From Candidatus Caccenecus avistercoris (GTDB taxonomy: Bacteria > Bacillota_I > Bacilli_A > RF39 > UBA660), in assembly GCA_018716965.1 (NCBI GenBank), contig DVJF01000026.1, forward strand, positions 1 through 38,321: a stretch of DNA of 38,321 nt, given 5' to 3'. Numbering within the stretch: position 1 is the stretch's first letter; every line of letters starts with the position of its first letter. The notes under the pieces were generated by a model. The model was given only the letters and a program-made list of their open reading frames with translations. It was not told the DNA's origin and searched no databases. Shown here in pieces: positions 29,943-38,321 of this stretch. The position numbers were made by a program, and so were the translations under genes.

Positions 29943-30218
29943 TTATTTACCTGATTTTTTGGCTTCTGCATATTTAGCCATGATTCCTTCTTTAGAAAGA
30001 ATAGAACGAACAGTATCGGTAGGAATAGCTCCATTATTTAACCATTTTAAAGCCAAGGCTTCATCTACTTTTACTTCAGCTGGTTTTTTTATTGGATTAT
30101 AAGTACCAACTGTTTCAATAAATCTACCATCTCTTGGACTTCTCGCATCGGCGGCTACAATACGATAAAATGGTTTTTGCTTAGAGCCCATTCTTTTAAG
30201 TCTTAATTTAACGGCCAT
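29943..30218 (-). CDS. rpsP: 30S ribosomal protein S16
   Basis: [35 protein letters not shown]. Confidence 0.97.
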   Translation of the reverse strand: MAVKLRLKRMGSKQKPFYRIVAADARSPRDGRFIETVGTYNPIKKPAEVKVDEALALKWLNNGAIPTDTVRSILSKEGIMAKYAEAKKSGK

Positions 30219-30240
30219 AATAATCCTCCTTTGCATATTC

Positions 30241-30269
30241 ATTCTATCACATAACAGAAAGTGTGTCAA
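30241..30269 (-). promoter_or_regulatory. Promoter for rpsP operon
   Basis: TTGACA-17 nt-TAGAAT on minus strand. Confidence 0.75.
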
Positions 30270-30285
30270 CTATTTTTGGTTGACA

Positions 30286-30819
30286 CTATTTTAAATAATC
30301 CTCATCAATTTCTTGAATAACTTCATCTATTTCTTCTTCCTGCGTCTCATCTTCAATAACTTCATAATCATCTTCCTCTTCTTCTACACTTACTTTAATC
30401 ATTGTATTGCCTACTATTTCTACCCCTAATTCTTTTTCAATAGATAGATTAACTACACCTTGCTCTGTTGTAACATCCGTTACAGTAGGTTGCGTTAAGC
30501 TTCTTACAATAATTTCTGATGCATCACTTAAAACGGCTCCATCTTTTAACTTGATATTCATTTTATCTTCATATGTAAAATGTTCTGTTGCTACGGCTGT
30601 TTTAGTATCATTATTATATGAATACCAAACATTAACATCAAAACCTCCATTAATTACAACTGCTCCGTTTAGCCCATGCCCTTCAAACGTATGGTTAATT
30701 ACCCAACAGCCTAATACAGTATCAGGAATTTCATTAGGGGTTACGGAAAATTTAGAAACACTTGTTTTTTTAGCTTTACCAATAACAGCTTTGGTTACAA
30801 TCTCTTTAAAACTTGCCAA
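30286..30819 (-). CDS. cotE: Spore coat protein CotE-like
   Basis: 'REIVTKAV'-like start, 'VLGCWVINHTFEG', 'FDVNVWYSYNNDTKTAVATE', acidic C-terminus. Confidence 0.85.
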   Translation of the reverse strand: MASFKEIVTKAVIGKAKKTSVSKFSVTPNEIPDTVLGCWVINHTFEGHGLNGAVVINGGFDVNVWYSYNNDTKTAVATEHFTYEDKMNIKLKDGAVLSDASEIIVRSLTQPTVTDVTTEQGVVNLSIEKELGVEIVGNTMIKVSVEEEEDDYEVIEDETQEEEIDEVIQEIDEDYLK

Positions 30820-30930
30820 TTTGATTCCTCCTCTATTTTAATCTATGCAACAAATAGCTAAAAGTGCACTGTATTTTTAAAAAGTTGGCATATTTAAAAA
30901 TATTTTGATATAATTTAAGTGGTGATAAAA

Positions 30931-31302
30931 ATGGATTGTATATTTTGTAAAATTATTAAGGGTGAGATTCCTAGTAAAGTATTATATGAAGATGAATTAG
31001 TAAAAGTTATAATGGATGTTAATCCGACTGTAAATGGGCATGCTTTAATTATTCCTAAGAAACATTATACGGATTATTTAGAACTAGATCAGAATATCAT
31101 TACTCATATATGGGATGTAGCTAAAAAAATGGGACCTAGTATTATGGATAAGCTAAAAGCTAAATCTTTAACACTTCTTGTTAATTTTGGTGATGATCAA
31201 CAAGTAAAACATTTTCATATGCATTTACTTCCTAATTTTGGGACTATGGAATCAAAAGCTACAAAAACTAGTGAAGAAATATTTAGCATTTTAAAAGACT
31301 AA
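30931..31302 (+). CDS. HIT-family hydrolase
   Basis: MDCIFCKIIKGEIPSKVLYED ... HFHMHLLP. Confidence 0.93.
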   Translation: MDCIFCKIIKGEIPSKVLYEDELVKVIMDVNPTVNGHALIIPKKHYTDYLELDQNIITHIWDVAKKMGPSIMDKLKAKSLTLLVNFGDDQQVKHFHMHLLPNFGTMESKATKTSEEIFSILKD

Positions 31303-31325
31303 GGGCAAGCCCTTAGTCATTTTTA
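31298..31325 (+). terminator. Intrinsic terminator
   Basis: GACTAAGGGcaagCCCTTAGTC followed by T-rich run. Confidence 0.8.
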
Positions 31326-31454
31326 ATTTACAAATAAAATGTACATTAAATAACGAATATGAATTGCTCGAATCATTCTTTCAAATGCTTGAGCAAAGGG
31401 AGCAAACATACTGCCACCACTCACTTTTAATAAGCTCTCATTATTTAGTTTCAT
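31323..31454 (-). CDS. Small peptide with double-glycine-like leader
   Basis: 43 aa MKLNNESLLKVSGGSMFAPFAQAFERMIRAIHIRYLMYILFVN; SD AAAGGA; TATAAT upstream; not in ORF track. Confidence 0.5.
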   Translation of the reverse strand: MKLNNESLLKVSGGSMFAPFAQAFERMIRAIHIRYLMYILFVN

Positions 31455-31489
31455 ATTATCCTTTCTAACGAGTGAACAGTATGATTATA

Positions 31490-32038
31490 TCACACTTTTA
31501 AGTAATTCTCTATACTCAAATAAGGAATTTTAATACTGATAGCTCCACTACTCCAAGGACCTACTTGATATGGTGGAAAAATAATTTGTAAGTTATCTTC
31601 TAGAAATATTAAAAGGCTAAAATTTTCTATAGTTGGAGTTAGGCCAGTCTTTACCATCTTAACATCATCATATAATAAATTTTTCTTTTCTTTTAGTAAA
31701 TATTCTGATAGAGTACTTAGTTCTTTTAAAAATTCATCTTTATTCGTTATTAAATCTTCTAAAAATAATTCCTTATTATTTACTAAGTCATAATAAAATA
31801 CTTTATCATAACGAATACTATGGGCTCCTCCACTATCGACATATAAAATGTAATGAAGAGAAGCTATATTTTTATAAAATCTAATATCATAAGATAAATC
31901 ATAAATGCTTTTTTTGGCTATCTCAGTTTCTATCTTACTTAAAAATTCGTTTTTCTTGTCTATGATAAAGGTATCTAGCATGATACATTCTTCCATATGA
32001 ATAGAGTCATAAAACTCCATATTTATGTAATTATTCAA
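31490..32038 (-). CDS. DUF3298-like/hypothetical protein
   Basis: 182 aa with 'YVDSGGAHSIRYDKVFYYDL' and C-terminal 'FPPYQVGPWSSGAISIKIPY' pattern. Confidence 0.6.
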   Translation of the reverse strand: MNNYINMEFYDSIHMEECIMLDTFIIDKKNEFLSKIETEIAKKSIYDLSYDIRFYKNIASLHYILYVDSGGAHSIRYDKVFYYDLVNNKELFLEDLITNKDEFLKELSTLSEYLLKEKKNLLYDDVKMVKTGLTPTIENFSLLIFLEDNLQIIFPPYQVGPWSSGAISIKIPYLSIENYLKV

Positions 32039-32097
32039 AATAATCCCTCCTTTTTATTAGTAATTTTTAGTAAAGAAAAAATAGAGATTACTCTCTA

Positions 32098-32253
32098 TTA
32101 TTTCATACTGTTAATTTTGTCATTAGCCATATTCATAGCGTTATTTACAAGTTTGGTGGCTTTTCTTTTTGTGTTTTTATTGTTTAGAGCATAAGCCATC
32201 ATACCAGCTCCTGCAGCCATGGCTATGACACTTCCAACTACTATTTTTTTCAT
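32098..32253 (-). CDS. Small membrane protein
   Basis: 51 aa MKKIVVGSVIAMAAGAGMMAYALNNKNTKRKATKLVNNAMNMANDKINSMK; not in track. Confidence 0.6.
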   Translation of the reverse strand: MKKIVVGSVIAMAAGAGMMAYALNNKNTKRKATKLVNNAMNMANDKINSMK

Positions 32254-32275
32254 TATTAACACCTCAGTAATAGTA

Positions 32276-34480
32276 TTAACTAACCGGAATGAATTTATGC
32301 ACTAATTTTTCTTTTAACATGGTTTTACGATTGGTTGCATAATCGTTATTTACAGCCATTGCAAAACTACTTGCTTCCCCAATTATTACCAAACTTTTTT
32401 TAGCTCTTGATACACCGGTATATATTAGCTTATTATAAAGCATTTTATAATAACTTCTAGAAATTGGCAAGATTACATGAGGGAATTCACTACCTTGGCT
32501 TTTATGAATAGTTATGGCATAAGCATGCTTAATTTGATTTAATTCTTCCTTTGGATATTCAACTTTTACTCCTTCAAAATCTATTAAAACTAAATCTTTA
32601 TTGCGGCTATTTTTCTTACTGATTTTTCTAATATAGCCAATATCGCCATTGAATACATTGTTATCTGGATTATTTTGGAGTTGTAAAACTTTATCACCTT
32701 CCCGATAAGTAATTTCGCCATAACGCAATTCTTCTTTTTTACTAGACTTCGGATTAAATAATTCTTGTAATAAAATATTTAGATTATCAATTCCGTTTTC
32801 GCCTTTATACATGGGTGCTAAAATTTGGATATCTTCTTCATTTAAGCCTTTTTCTTTACTCATTAAGCAAATTTTTTTAATCATTTCTTTAATATACTTG
32901 CTATCAACACTTAAGAAATTGTAATCATCTTTTTGAGTAATAAAATCCTCGGATAAATCTTTATTTTTAATTTCTAATGCTAAATAAGGAATATAAGAGT
33001 TTTCACTTTGACGATAAATTTTTTCTAAGGGACAGAAAGTAAATAAATCACTCTCAATTAAATCATTTAAAATAAGGCCTGGGCCTACTGATGGAAGTTG
33101 GTGAACATCTCCTACCATTATTAGTTGGACATTTGTTTTTATTCCTTTTAGGAGAGCATCAAATAGGCTTACATCAATCATACTCATTTCATCGACAATA
33201 ATTAAGTTTTCTTCAGCTTTATGATATTCATTAACGCCAAAATTTCCGGTATCCTTGTTCCATTTTAAAAATCTATGAATTGTCATAGCAGGAAGGCCGG
33301 TAGAAGAACTCATTTTTTTACTGGCTCTTCCAGTGGGTGCCAAAAGAGCAATATTGGCTAGAACTTCCATAGGAGAGAAATCATGCATTTTAATGTATAA
33401 TTTTACAATAGCATTAATAATGGTTGTTTTACCAGTACCTGGGCCTCCTGAAATAATCGTTATTTTATTTTCTAAGGCTTTACGAATGGCATTTTTTTGA
33501 TCTTCATTATAATGCACTTTATTTTCTTCTTCTAGTCTTTCTAGCTCAGAATCAAAGTTATAAAAAGGAGTCGTATTAAAAGCACTTAAAGTAAAGAGAT
33601 TATCCGTTATATCTTTTTCGGCTTCATAATATTCCGTTAAATAAAAGTTTTCCTTTTCAACGACAATTTTATTTTCTTCTTCTAAGCTGTAGATCATACT
33701 TTCAAAAGTAACATCTTCTAAAATAAGACCAAACTCTTTTTTTAGAGCATCTTTAATTTCTTCTTCTTTGTAATACGTATCACCATTGCTGGAACTAAGA
33801 CGACGCATAGCTTCTGTTAGACAGGCTTTTAATCTTACTTCATCTAACTCTTCATGGTGAGTTTTATAAATACTGTCAATTTTATTAAAATCCATGATTT
33901 CTGTTAAAACATATAAGTTAGATTCCATAATATATTTGGTCGATGCTCCATATTTTTTATAGATTCTGGTAGCTTCGGGAATACTAAAGCCTAGTTCTTT
34001 TAGTTTTAGTAAAGAATCATCAGCATCCGAATACTCTAACAAACTAGCTCGGATGGCTTTCTTTTTGGCATCGCTTAAAGCGGGAATAACATCTAGAGCA
34101 TGTTCATTTTCTTTAATTTTATTTACAGCATCCATTCCTAAGAGTTCTACTATTTTTTCAGCTGTTTTTTCGCCACAACCTTTAATTAGAGAACTAGATA
34201 AAAATTCTATTAATGCACTTTCCGTCGTGATAGCTTCTTTTTCATAAGATTTTACTTGATATTGAAAACCAAAACGTTCATGTCTTATTCCTTCTCCATA
34301 TAAAATAAATACTTCTTCTAAATTAATATCTAGAAAAGTACCGGTAATTGTAACGGTTTTCCCTACATATTCATCCATTTTTTCATCAGTTGTTTCTTTA
34401 ACGCGAAAAACAGCTACAACATAGCCGTTATCTTGATTTTGATAAATAATATTACGCACTTTTCCTTTGATGTACTTCAT
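32276..34480 (-). CDS. recD2: RecD2 family helicase
   Basis: 'ISGGPGTGKTTIINAIV', 'ITIHKSQGSEFPHVILP', N-terminal RecD2 OB/HhH region. Confidence 0.95.
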   Translation of the reverse strand: MKYIKGKVRNIIYQNQDNGYVVAVFRVKETTDEKMDEYVGKTVTITGTFLDINLEEVFILYGEGIRHERFGFQYQVKSYEKEAITTESALIEFLSSSLIKGCGEKTAEKIVELLGMDAVNKIKENEHALDVIPALSDAKKKAIRASLLEYSDADDSLLKLKELGFSIPEATRIYKKYGASTKYIMESNLYVLTEIMDFNKIDSIYKTHHEELDEVRLKACLTEAMRRLSSSNGDTYYKEEEIKDALKKEFGLILEDVTFESMIYSLEEENKIVVEKENFYLTEYYEAEKDITDNLFTLSAFNTTPFYNFDSELERLEEENKVHYNEDQKNAIRKALENKITIISGGPGTGKTTIINAIVKLYIKMHDFSPMEVLANIALLAPTGRASKKMSSSTGLPAMTIHRFLKWNKDTGNFGVNEYHKAEENLIIVDEMSMIDVSLFDALLKGIKTNVQLIMVGDVHQLPSVGPGLILNDLIESDLFTFCPLEKIYRQSENSYIPYLALEIKNKDLSEDFITQKDDYNFLSVDSKYIKEMIKKICLMSKEKGLNEEDIQILAPMYKGENGIDNLNILLQELFNPKSSKKEELRYGEITYREGDKVLQLQNNPDNNVFNGDIGYIRKISKKNSRNKDLVLIDFEGVKVEYPKEELNQIKHAYAITIHKSQGSEFPHVILPISRSYYKMLYNKLIYTGVSRAKKSLVIIGEASSFAMAVNNDYATNRKTMLKEKLVHKFIPVS

Positions 34481-34501
34481 AACTATTTCACCTAAGAGTA
34501 A

Positions 34502-35794
34502 TTATAACCCAATTTTTTCATTTAAACAAGTAAGGATATGACCATATACTTTATTATTTTCTAACTTATCAATAACACATTTATAAACTTGATTTAGTTT
34601 TAGCTCTCCTTTTAGATAAACTTTTAAATAATTGGATGTAAAACCAGTTGTGTAATTATCTGTGTATTCTTCCGTAATAACTTCTAACTCTTTACCTATA
34701 AACTTTTCTTCATAATCATGTTCTAACACTTCCGATAATTCTAATAACACATGGACTCTTTTTCTTTTTTCTTCTTCGTCTATTTGAGGCATTACGGCTG
34801 ATGCCGTACCATTTCTTTTAGAATATGGGAATACATGAAGTTTGCTAAAAGCTGTTTCTTTACAAAAATTAACATATTCTTGGAAACATTCTTCTGTTTC
34901 ATAGGGATGACCCACAATACAATCGGTAGTAATTGATATATCTGGTCGAATATTTCTAATTTGTTCAATTTTATTTTTAAAATAAGCGGTATCATACTTA
35001 CGATTCATTCTTTTTAAGATAGTATCACTACCACTTTGAAGAGGTATATGAAGGTGATTGGCTATTTTGGGTTCTACTTTTAAAAGATCTAAAAACTTGT
35101 CATTTAATTCGGTAATTTCAATGCTTGAAATACGAATACGTTCTAATCCGGGAATCTTGGCAATACTACTAATTACATCACTTAAATCTTTATTTTCATC
35201 GCTGTAACTTCCTGTATGAATACCCGTTAAAACAATTTCTTTATGACCATTTGCGACTAAGACTTCAGCTTCTTTGATAACATCGGCAAACTTTTTAGAC
35301 CGAATATTTCCCCTAACATACGGAATAATGCAATAAGAGCAAAAATTATTACAACCATCTTGAACTTTAATAAAAGCCCTTGTATGAGTAGTAAATTTTT
35401 CGACTTCCATATTTTCAAAATCTAAATCTCTATTTTTTGTAAAAAAGCTATAGGGTTTATGAGTTTTTTTATAATTATTAATTAACTCGACAATTTTACT
35501 TTTTTCGCGGTTGCCAATTAAAATATCAATACCCATATTTTCATATTCATCTGAATCATTTTGGGCACTGCAACCGGCTACTACTAAAATAGCATTTTTA
35601 TTTTCTCGTCTTGCTCTTCTAACCATTTTTCTGGATTTTTTATCAGCCATATTAGTAACACTACATGTATTTATAATGATAATATCTGGTTTTTCTTCAT
35701 TATAAATATAGCCAGAGTGTAATAAATTCTCTAGCATAAATTCACTTTCATAAGTATTTACTTTACAACCTAAAGTAATTATTTTAAATGTCAT
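34502..35794 (-). CDS. mtaB: tRNA methylthiotransferase MtaB family
   Basis: 'TLGCKVNTYES', radical-SAM CNNFCSYCIIP, 'GIHTGSY'. Confidence 0.93.
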   Translation of the reverse strand: MTFKIITLGCKVNTYESEFMLENLLHSGYIYNEEKPDIIIINTCSVTNMADKKSRKMVRRARRENKNAILVVAGCSAQNDSDEYENMGIDILIGNREKSKIVELINNYKKTHKPYSFFTKNRDLDFENMEVEKFTTHTRAFIKVQDGCNNFCSYCIIPYVRGNIRSKKFADVIKEAEVLVANGHKEIVLTGIHTGSYSDENKDLSDVISSIAKIPGLERIRISSIEITELNDKFLDLLKVEPKIANHLHIPLQSGSDTILKRMNRKYDTAYFKNKIEQIRNIRPDISITTDCIVGHPYETEECFQEYVNFCKETAFSKLHVFPYSKRNGTASAVMPQIDEEEKRKRVHVLLELSEVLEHDYEEKFIGKELEVITEEYTDNYTTGFTSNYLKVYLKGELKLNQVYKCVIDKLENNKVYGHILTCLNEKIGL

Positions 35795-35813
35795 AAAATC
35801 CCCCGCTTACTTA

Positions 35814-36335
35814 TTAATTTAATGTTTGTTGTAGTTTTTTTAAAGCTTCTAGAAAAGCTTCTTCTTTTTCATAAGATATTACCGATACTTTAATTTCTGG
35901 TTTTACCCGAACTTCTTTATTAATTAAATTATCTAAATCGACTTTTTTAACAGTTAAATCATCATCTAAAGATTCTTCTTCTGAATAATTTATAGCAAAA
36001 TCATTTTTTCTTTTTAATAATTCATCATAGCTAATAATAGCTTTTTCTTCTTGGTCTTCTTCATACTTATTTAAGTTAATAGCACTAGGTTCGGCATTTT
36101 CTAAAGCTTCGGTAATTTCTTTTAGACTTGTTATTTCATCATTATTATTATCGTTTTTAGGTGGCAAATTATTTCCTTGTGATGGAAAATTCATTTCTTC
36201 TTCTGCACGATTTTCTCTTATAAAATATATTAAGACGATTATTAATAACATTAAAGCTAGTACAGCAAAAAAGAAAACAACATCCACAAAAGAAAGCGTT
36301 TTTAAAAAGTTCATTATGTCATCAATAAATTGCAT
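35814..36335 (-). CDS. Single-TM hypothetical protein
   Basis: 173 aa, N-terminal TM, acidic cytoplasmic region. Confidence 0.55.
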   Translation of the reverse strand: MQFIDDIMNFLKTLSFVDVVFFFAVLALMLLIIVLIYFIRENRAEEEMNFPSQGNNLPPKNDNNNDEITSLKEITEALENAEPSAINLNKYEEDQEEKAIISYDELLKRKNDFAINYSEEESLDDDLTVKKVDLDNLINKEVRVKPEIKVSVISYEKEEAFLEALKKLQQTLN

Positions 36336-36365
36336 AATAATATCACCACAATCTTATTCTATCAA

Positions 36366-36395
36366 AAAAATGCCAATTAATAAAGAGGCATTTTT
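36366..36395. terminator. Bidirectional terminator
   Basis: AAAAATGCC...GGCATTTTT. Confidence 0.7.
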
Positions 36396-36426
36396 ATATT
36401 TACATTTATTTTCCAAAGACTTGACA

Positions 36427-37635
36427 TCAATTTACAACATATGGGTCGGTAAGCGTTCCAGTGCCACTTACTTTAGTATTTCGACTTAAGCTAATTACAG
36501 GTCTTACTCCCCGGTAAAGAGTAGATGCTACACTTTCTGTTAGGCTACCATTCGTACTTACTAAGAATGGATAAATACTACTATCATCTTTTCTAGCTAA
36601 GGAAGAAGTCCACCATAAGCTTTCAATTTCCGAATTATATAAATAATAATTTGTATTTTCTTCATCATATAAGGCACCAGCATAAACGATTTCATCTACG
36701 GTTAAAGTACCTATCCTGCTAATAAAACTTGCACCTAAACAATTAAAGGTAGGAATTTTATTGGTTATAATTCTAGTGTAAGCATTATATTTATCATCTG
36801 CTATACTTGTTTCACTACAAAATTTAGAATTAGCAATATTTCCTTCATAATAGCTTAAATTATTTTCATAAAATGACTTTAAACTCTCATATAGTGAAGT
36901 CTCATTAAAATTGCTTTCTTCCGTATTATAAGTTGACAAAGTATCAGTTACTTCATTTAGGACTAAACGAACTGTACCATCGCCATTTATTCTTATGATT
37001 CGCCAAGTAAGATTAGCAAAGGATACATAATTATTATCTACTGCCCCTCTAAAATAATAGGTAGCTCCATCATCATCTTTATCTTCAATTAAGCCTTCGT
37101 TCGTAGAGCTTATTTGTTCTCCAACTACTGTTGTAGGGTTTTTAAGTTCATTATTATTTAAAATAGTCATATAAAAATATTCTTCGACATCTTCTATTTT
37201 TTCGATATCTAGAGAAAAACTGGTACTCGTATTACCATTAACTGTTAAAGTAAAATTTTGGGTTTCTAAAGCAGGAATTAAAATATTATTAGCAATAACT
37301 GGGTTATCAGCATCAAGTGTTGTCTTTTCTGTTCCAATACTAGCATCACTTGAAGTAAGGGTATAAGTTAAGTCTTTATCATATCCAGTTATATCATTAA
37401 CACTTATACGATAGTAAACATCATTACTACCATTATTCGTAACTGAAAATCGATATTCCCCATTGGTTATAATATTTTGACCATCTAAATAATTAATTGA
37501 TAATTCATCATTTACTACTACTTGGGTTTCATCTAATACAACTTTATCATAAAATAAATACCCAATACCAATACATCCAATTAAAACAATTAATATAGCA
37601 ATGAAAGTTAAACTTCTTTTATAAACAATACGCAT
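36427..37635 (-). CDS. Surface-exposed protein with N-terminal TM
   Basis: C-terminal 'LWWTSS...RGVRPVISLSRNTKVSGTGTLTDPYVV' typical of extracellular Firmicutes proteins. Confidence 0.65.
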   Translation of the reverse strand: MRIVYKRSLTFIAILIVLIGCIGIGYLFYDKVVLDETQVVVNDELSINYLDGQNIITNGEYRFSVTNNGSNDVYYRISVNDITGYDKDLTYTLTSSDASIGTEKTTLDADNPVIANNILIPALETQNFTLTVNGNTSTSFSLDIEKIEDVEEYFYMTILNNNELKNPTTVVGEQISSTNEGLIEDKDDDGATYYFRGAVDNNYVSFANLTWRIIRINGDGTVRLVLNEVTDTLSTYNTEESNFNETSLYESLKSFYENNLSYYEGNIANSKFCSETSIADDKYNAYTRIITNKIPTFNCLGASFISRIGTLTVDEIVYAGALYDEENTNYYLYNSEIESLWWTSSLARKDDSSIYPFLVSTNGSLTESVASTLYRGVRPVISLSRNTKVSGTGTLTDPYVVN

Positions 37636-37730
37636 ATCATCAATCCCTTTATTAAAAGTATACTCAGAAAAATAGAACTTGTCAATTTAAAAGACGAGTA
37701 AAACAGGATAAACACATAAGTTTTTAAAAC

Positions 37731-38321
37731 TCATGCGTTTATCCTGCCCATTTGATTATATCCATCTGTTATTCTAACACATATTTTTTGTTCATTTTCG
37801 TTATTATCTAAATTAACGGTAAAGGTATTATCACTTAAGGTTGGTAATGTATCTGGCGAGCAAGTATCACTTGTAGTTGTACAATACTCTACTTCATAGT
37901 CATCTGTATAACTAGTTATATTACTAGTTATACTTGCACTCTTATACCAACCATTAGATCCTTCTGTAGTATTACCTACAAATAATACTTCTGGTGTTGG
38001 ATATTCTCCATTACTCTCTACTTTGATTGTTCCACTTAATGTACTTCCTATATCTGCATTTTGTGCTGTATCTTGATTGGGATATTCTATTACCACATAA
38101 TAATAAGTTACGGTTCCTTCTGGTGAAGTTACTATTACTTCATTATTCAAAAGAGTAGTTTTTCCATTACTTATAGTTCCACTTTTTATTGGACTTCCTA
38201 AACTTGTTATATTATTACCACTACACTCTTCATAATATTGCATGGCTCCACTAACTACTTGTGTCTTAGCTTCACAACTATAACTAACTTCAACATTACT
38301 ATCTATTTTATAGATAGTATA
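37731..38321 (-). CDS. Surface protein, C-terminal part (runs off window end)
   Basis: Frame stays open to 38321 upstream of the track's Met; Thr/Ser-rich extracellular repeats. Confidence 0.65.
   Translation of the reverse strand, partial: YTIYKIDSNVEVSYSCEAKTQVVSGAMQYYEECSGNNITSLGSPIKSGTISNGKTTLLNNEVIVTSPEGTVTYYYVVIEYPNQDTAQNADIGSTLSGTIKVESNGEYPTPEVLFVGNTTEGSNGWYKSASITSNITSYTDDYEVEYCTTTSDTCSPDTLPTLSDNTFTVNLDNNENEQKICVRITDGYNQMGRINA

Noticed and set aside
25702-35705. + strand ORFs at 25702, 28491, 28812, 30407, 31997, 34053, 35511 and minus ORF 34792
   Set aside because: Overlap well-supported genes (cdsA, trpS, cotE, recD2, mtaB and others) in other frames or antisense.
1-38321. CRISPR array
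   Set aside because: No regularly spaced direct repeats seen on either strand.

Overview
Low-GC Bacilli/Mollicutes-like chromosome fragment with a decaying mobile/accessory region on the left (about 1-9.4 kb) and mostly core genes on the right. Accessory part: a bacteriocin-like secreted protein with an FtsX-type permease, a 5'-truncated VirD4/TraG coupling protein, a retron-type reverse transcriptase (NAxxH, YVDD and ITG motifs) preceded by a structured intergenic region and a small hydrophobic ORF, tRNA-Cys, an excisionase-like HTH protein, a disrupted tyrosine integrase, and an orphan tRNA-Cys 3' half. A perfect 99-bp inverted repeat (1977-2075 / 6389-6487) brackets the retron segment, and four accessory ORFs have ATA where a start codon is expected. 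Core part: two tandem-XRE regulators each divergent from a ~126-nt structured RNA, spoVAC-AD-AE, scpAB, ABC/FtsX exporter, LysR, frameshifted dinD, MBL-fold hydrolase, HIT proteins, a type I toxin-antitoxin-like locus, an ISNCY-like IS, tRNA-Arg, rseP, cdsA, trpS, khpA, rpsP, cotE, recD2, mtaB and surface proteins. Best candidates for something undescribed: (1) the duplicated ncRNA/tandem-XRE module with compensatory base changes, (2) the retron inside a potentially invertible segment, (3) the convergent toxin/antisense RNA locus at 23.57-23.88 kb. All calls are by eye; no searches were run.
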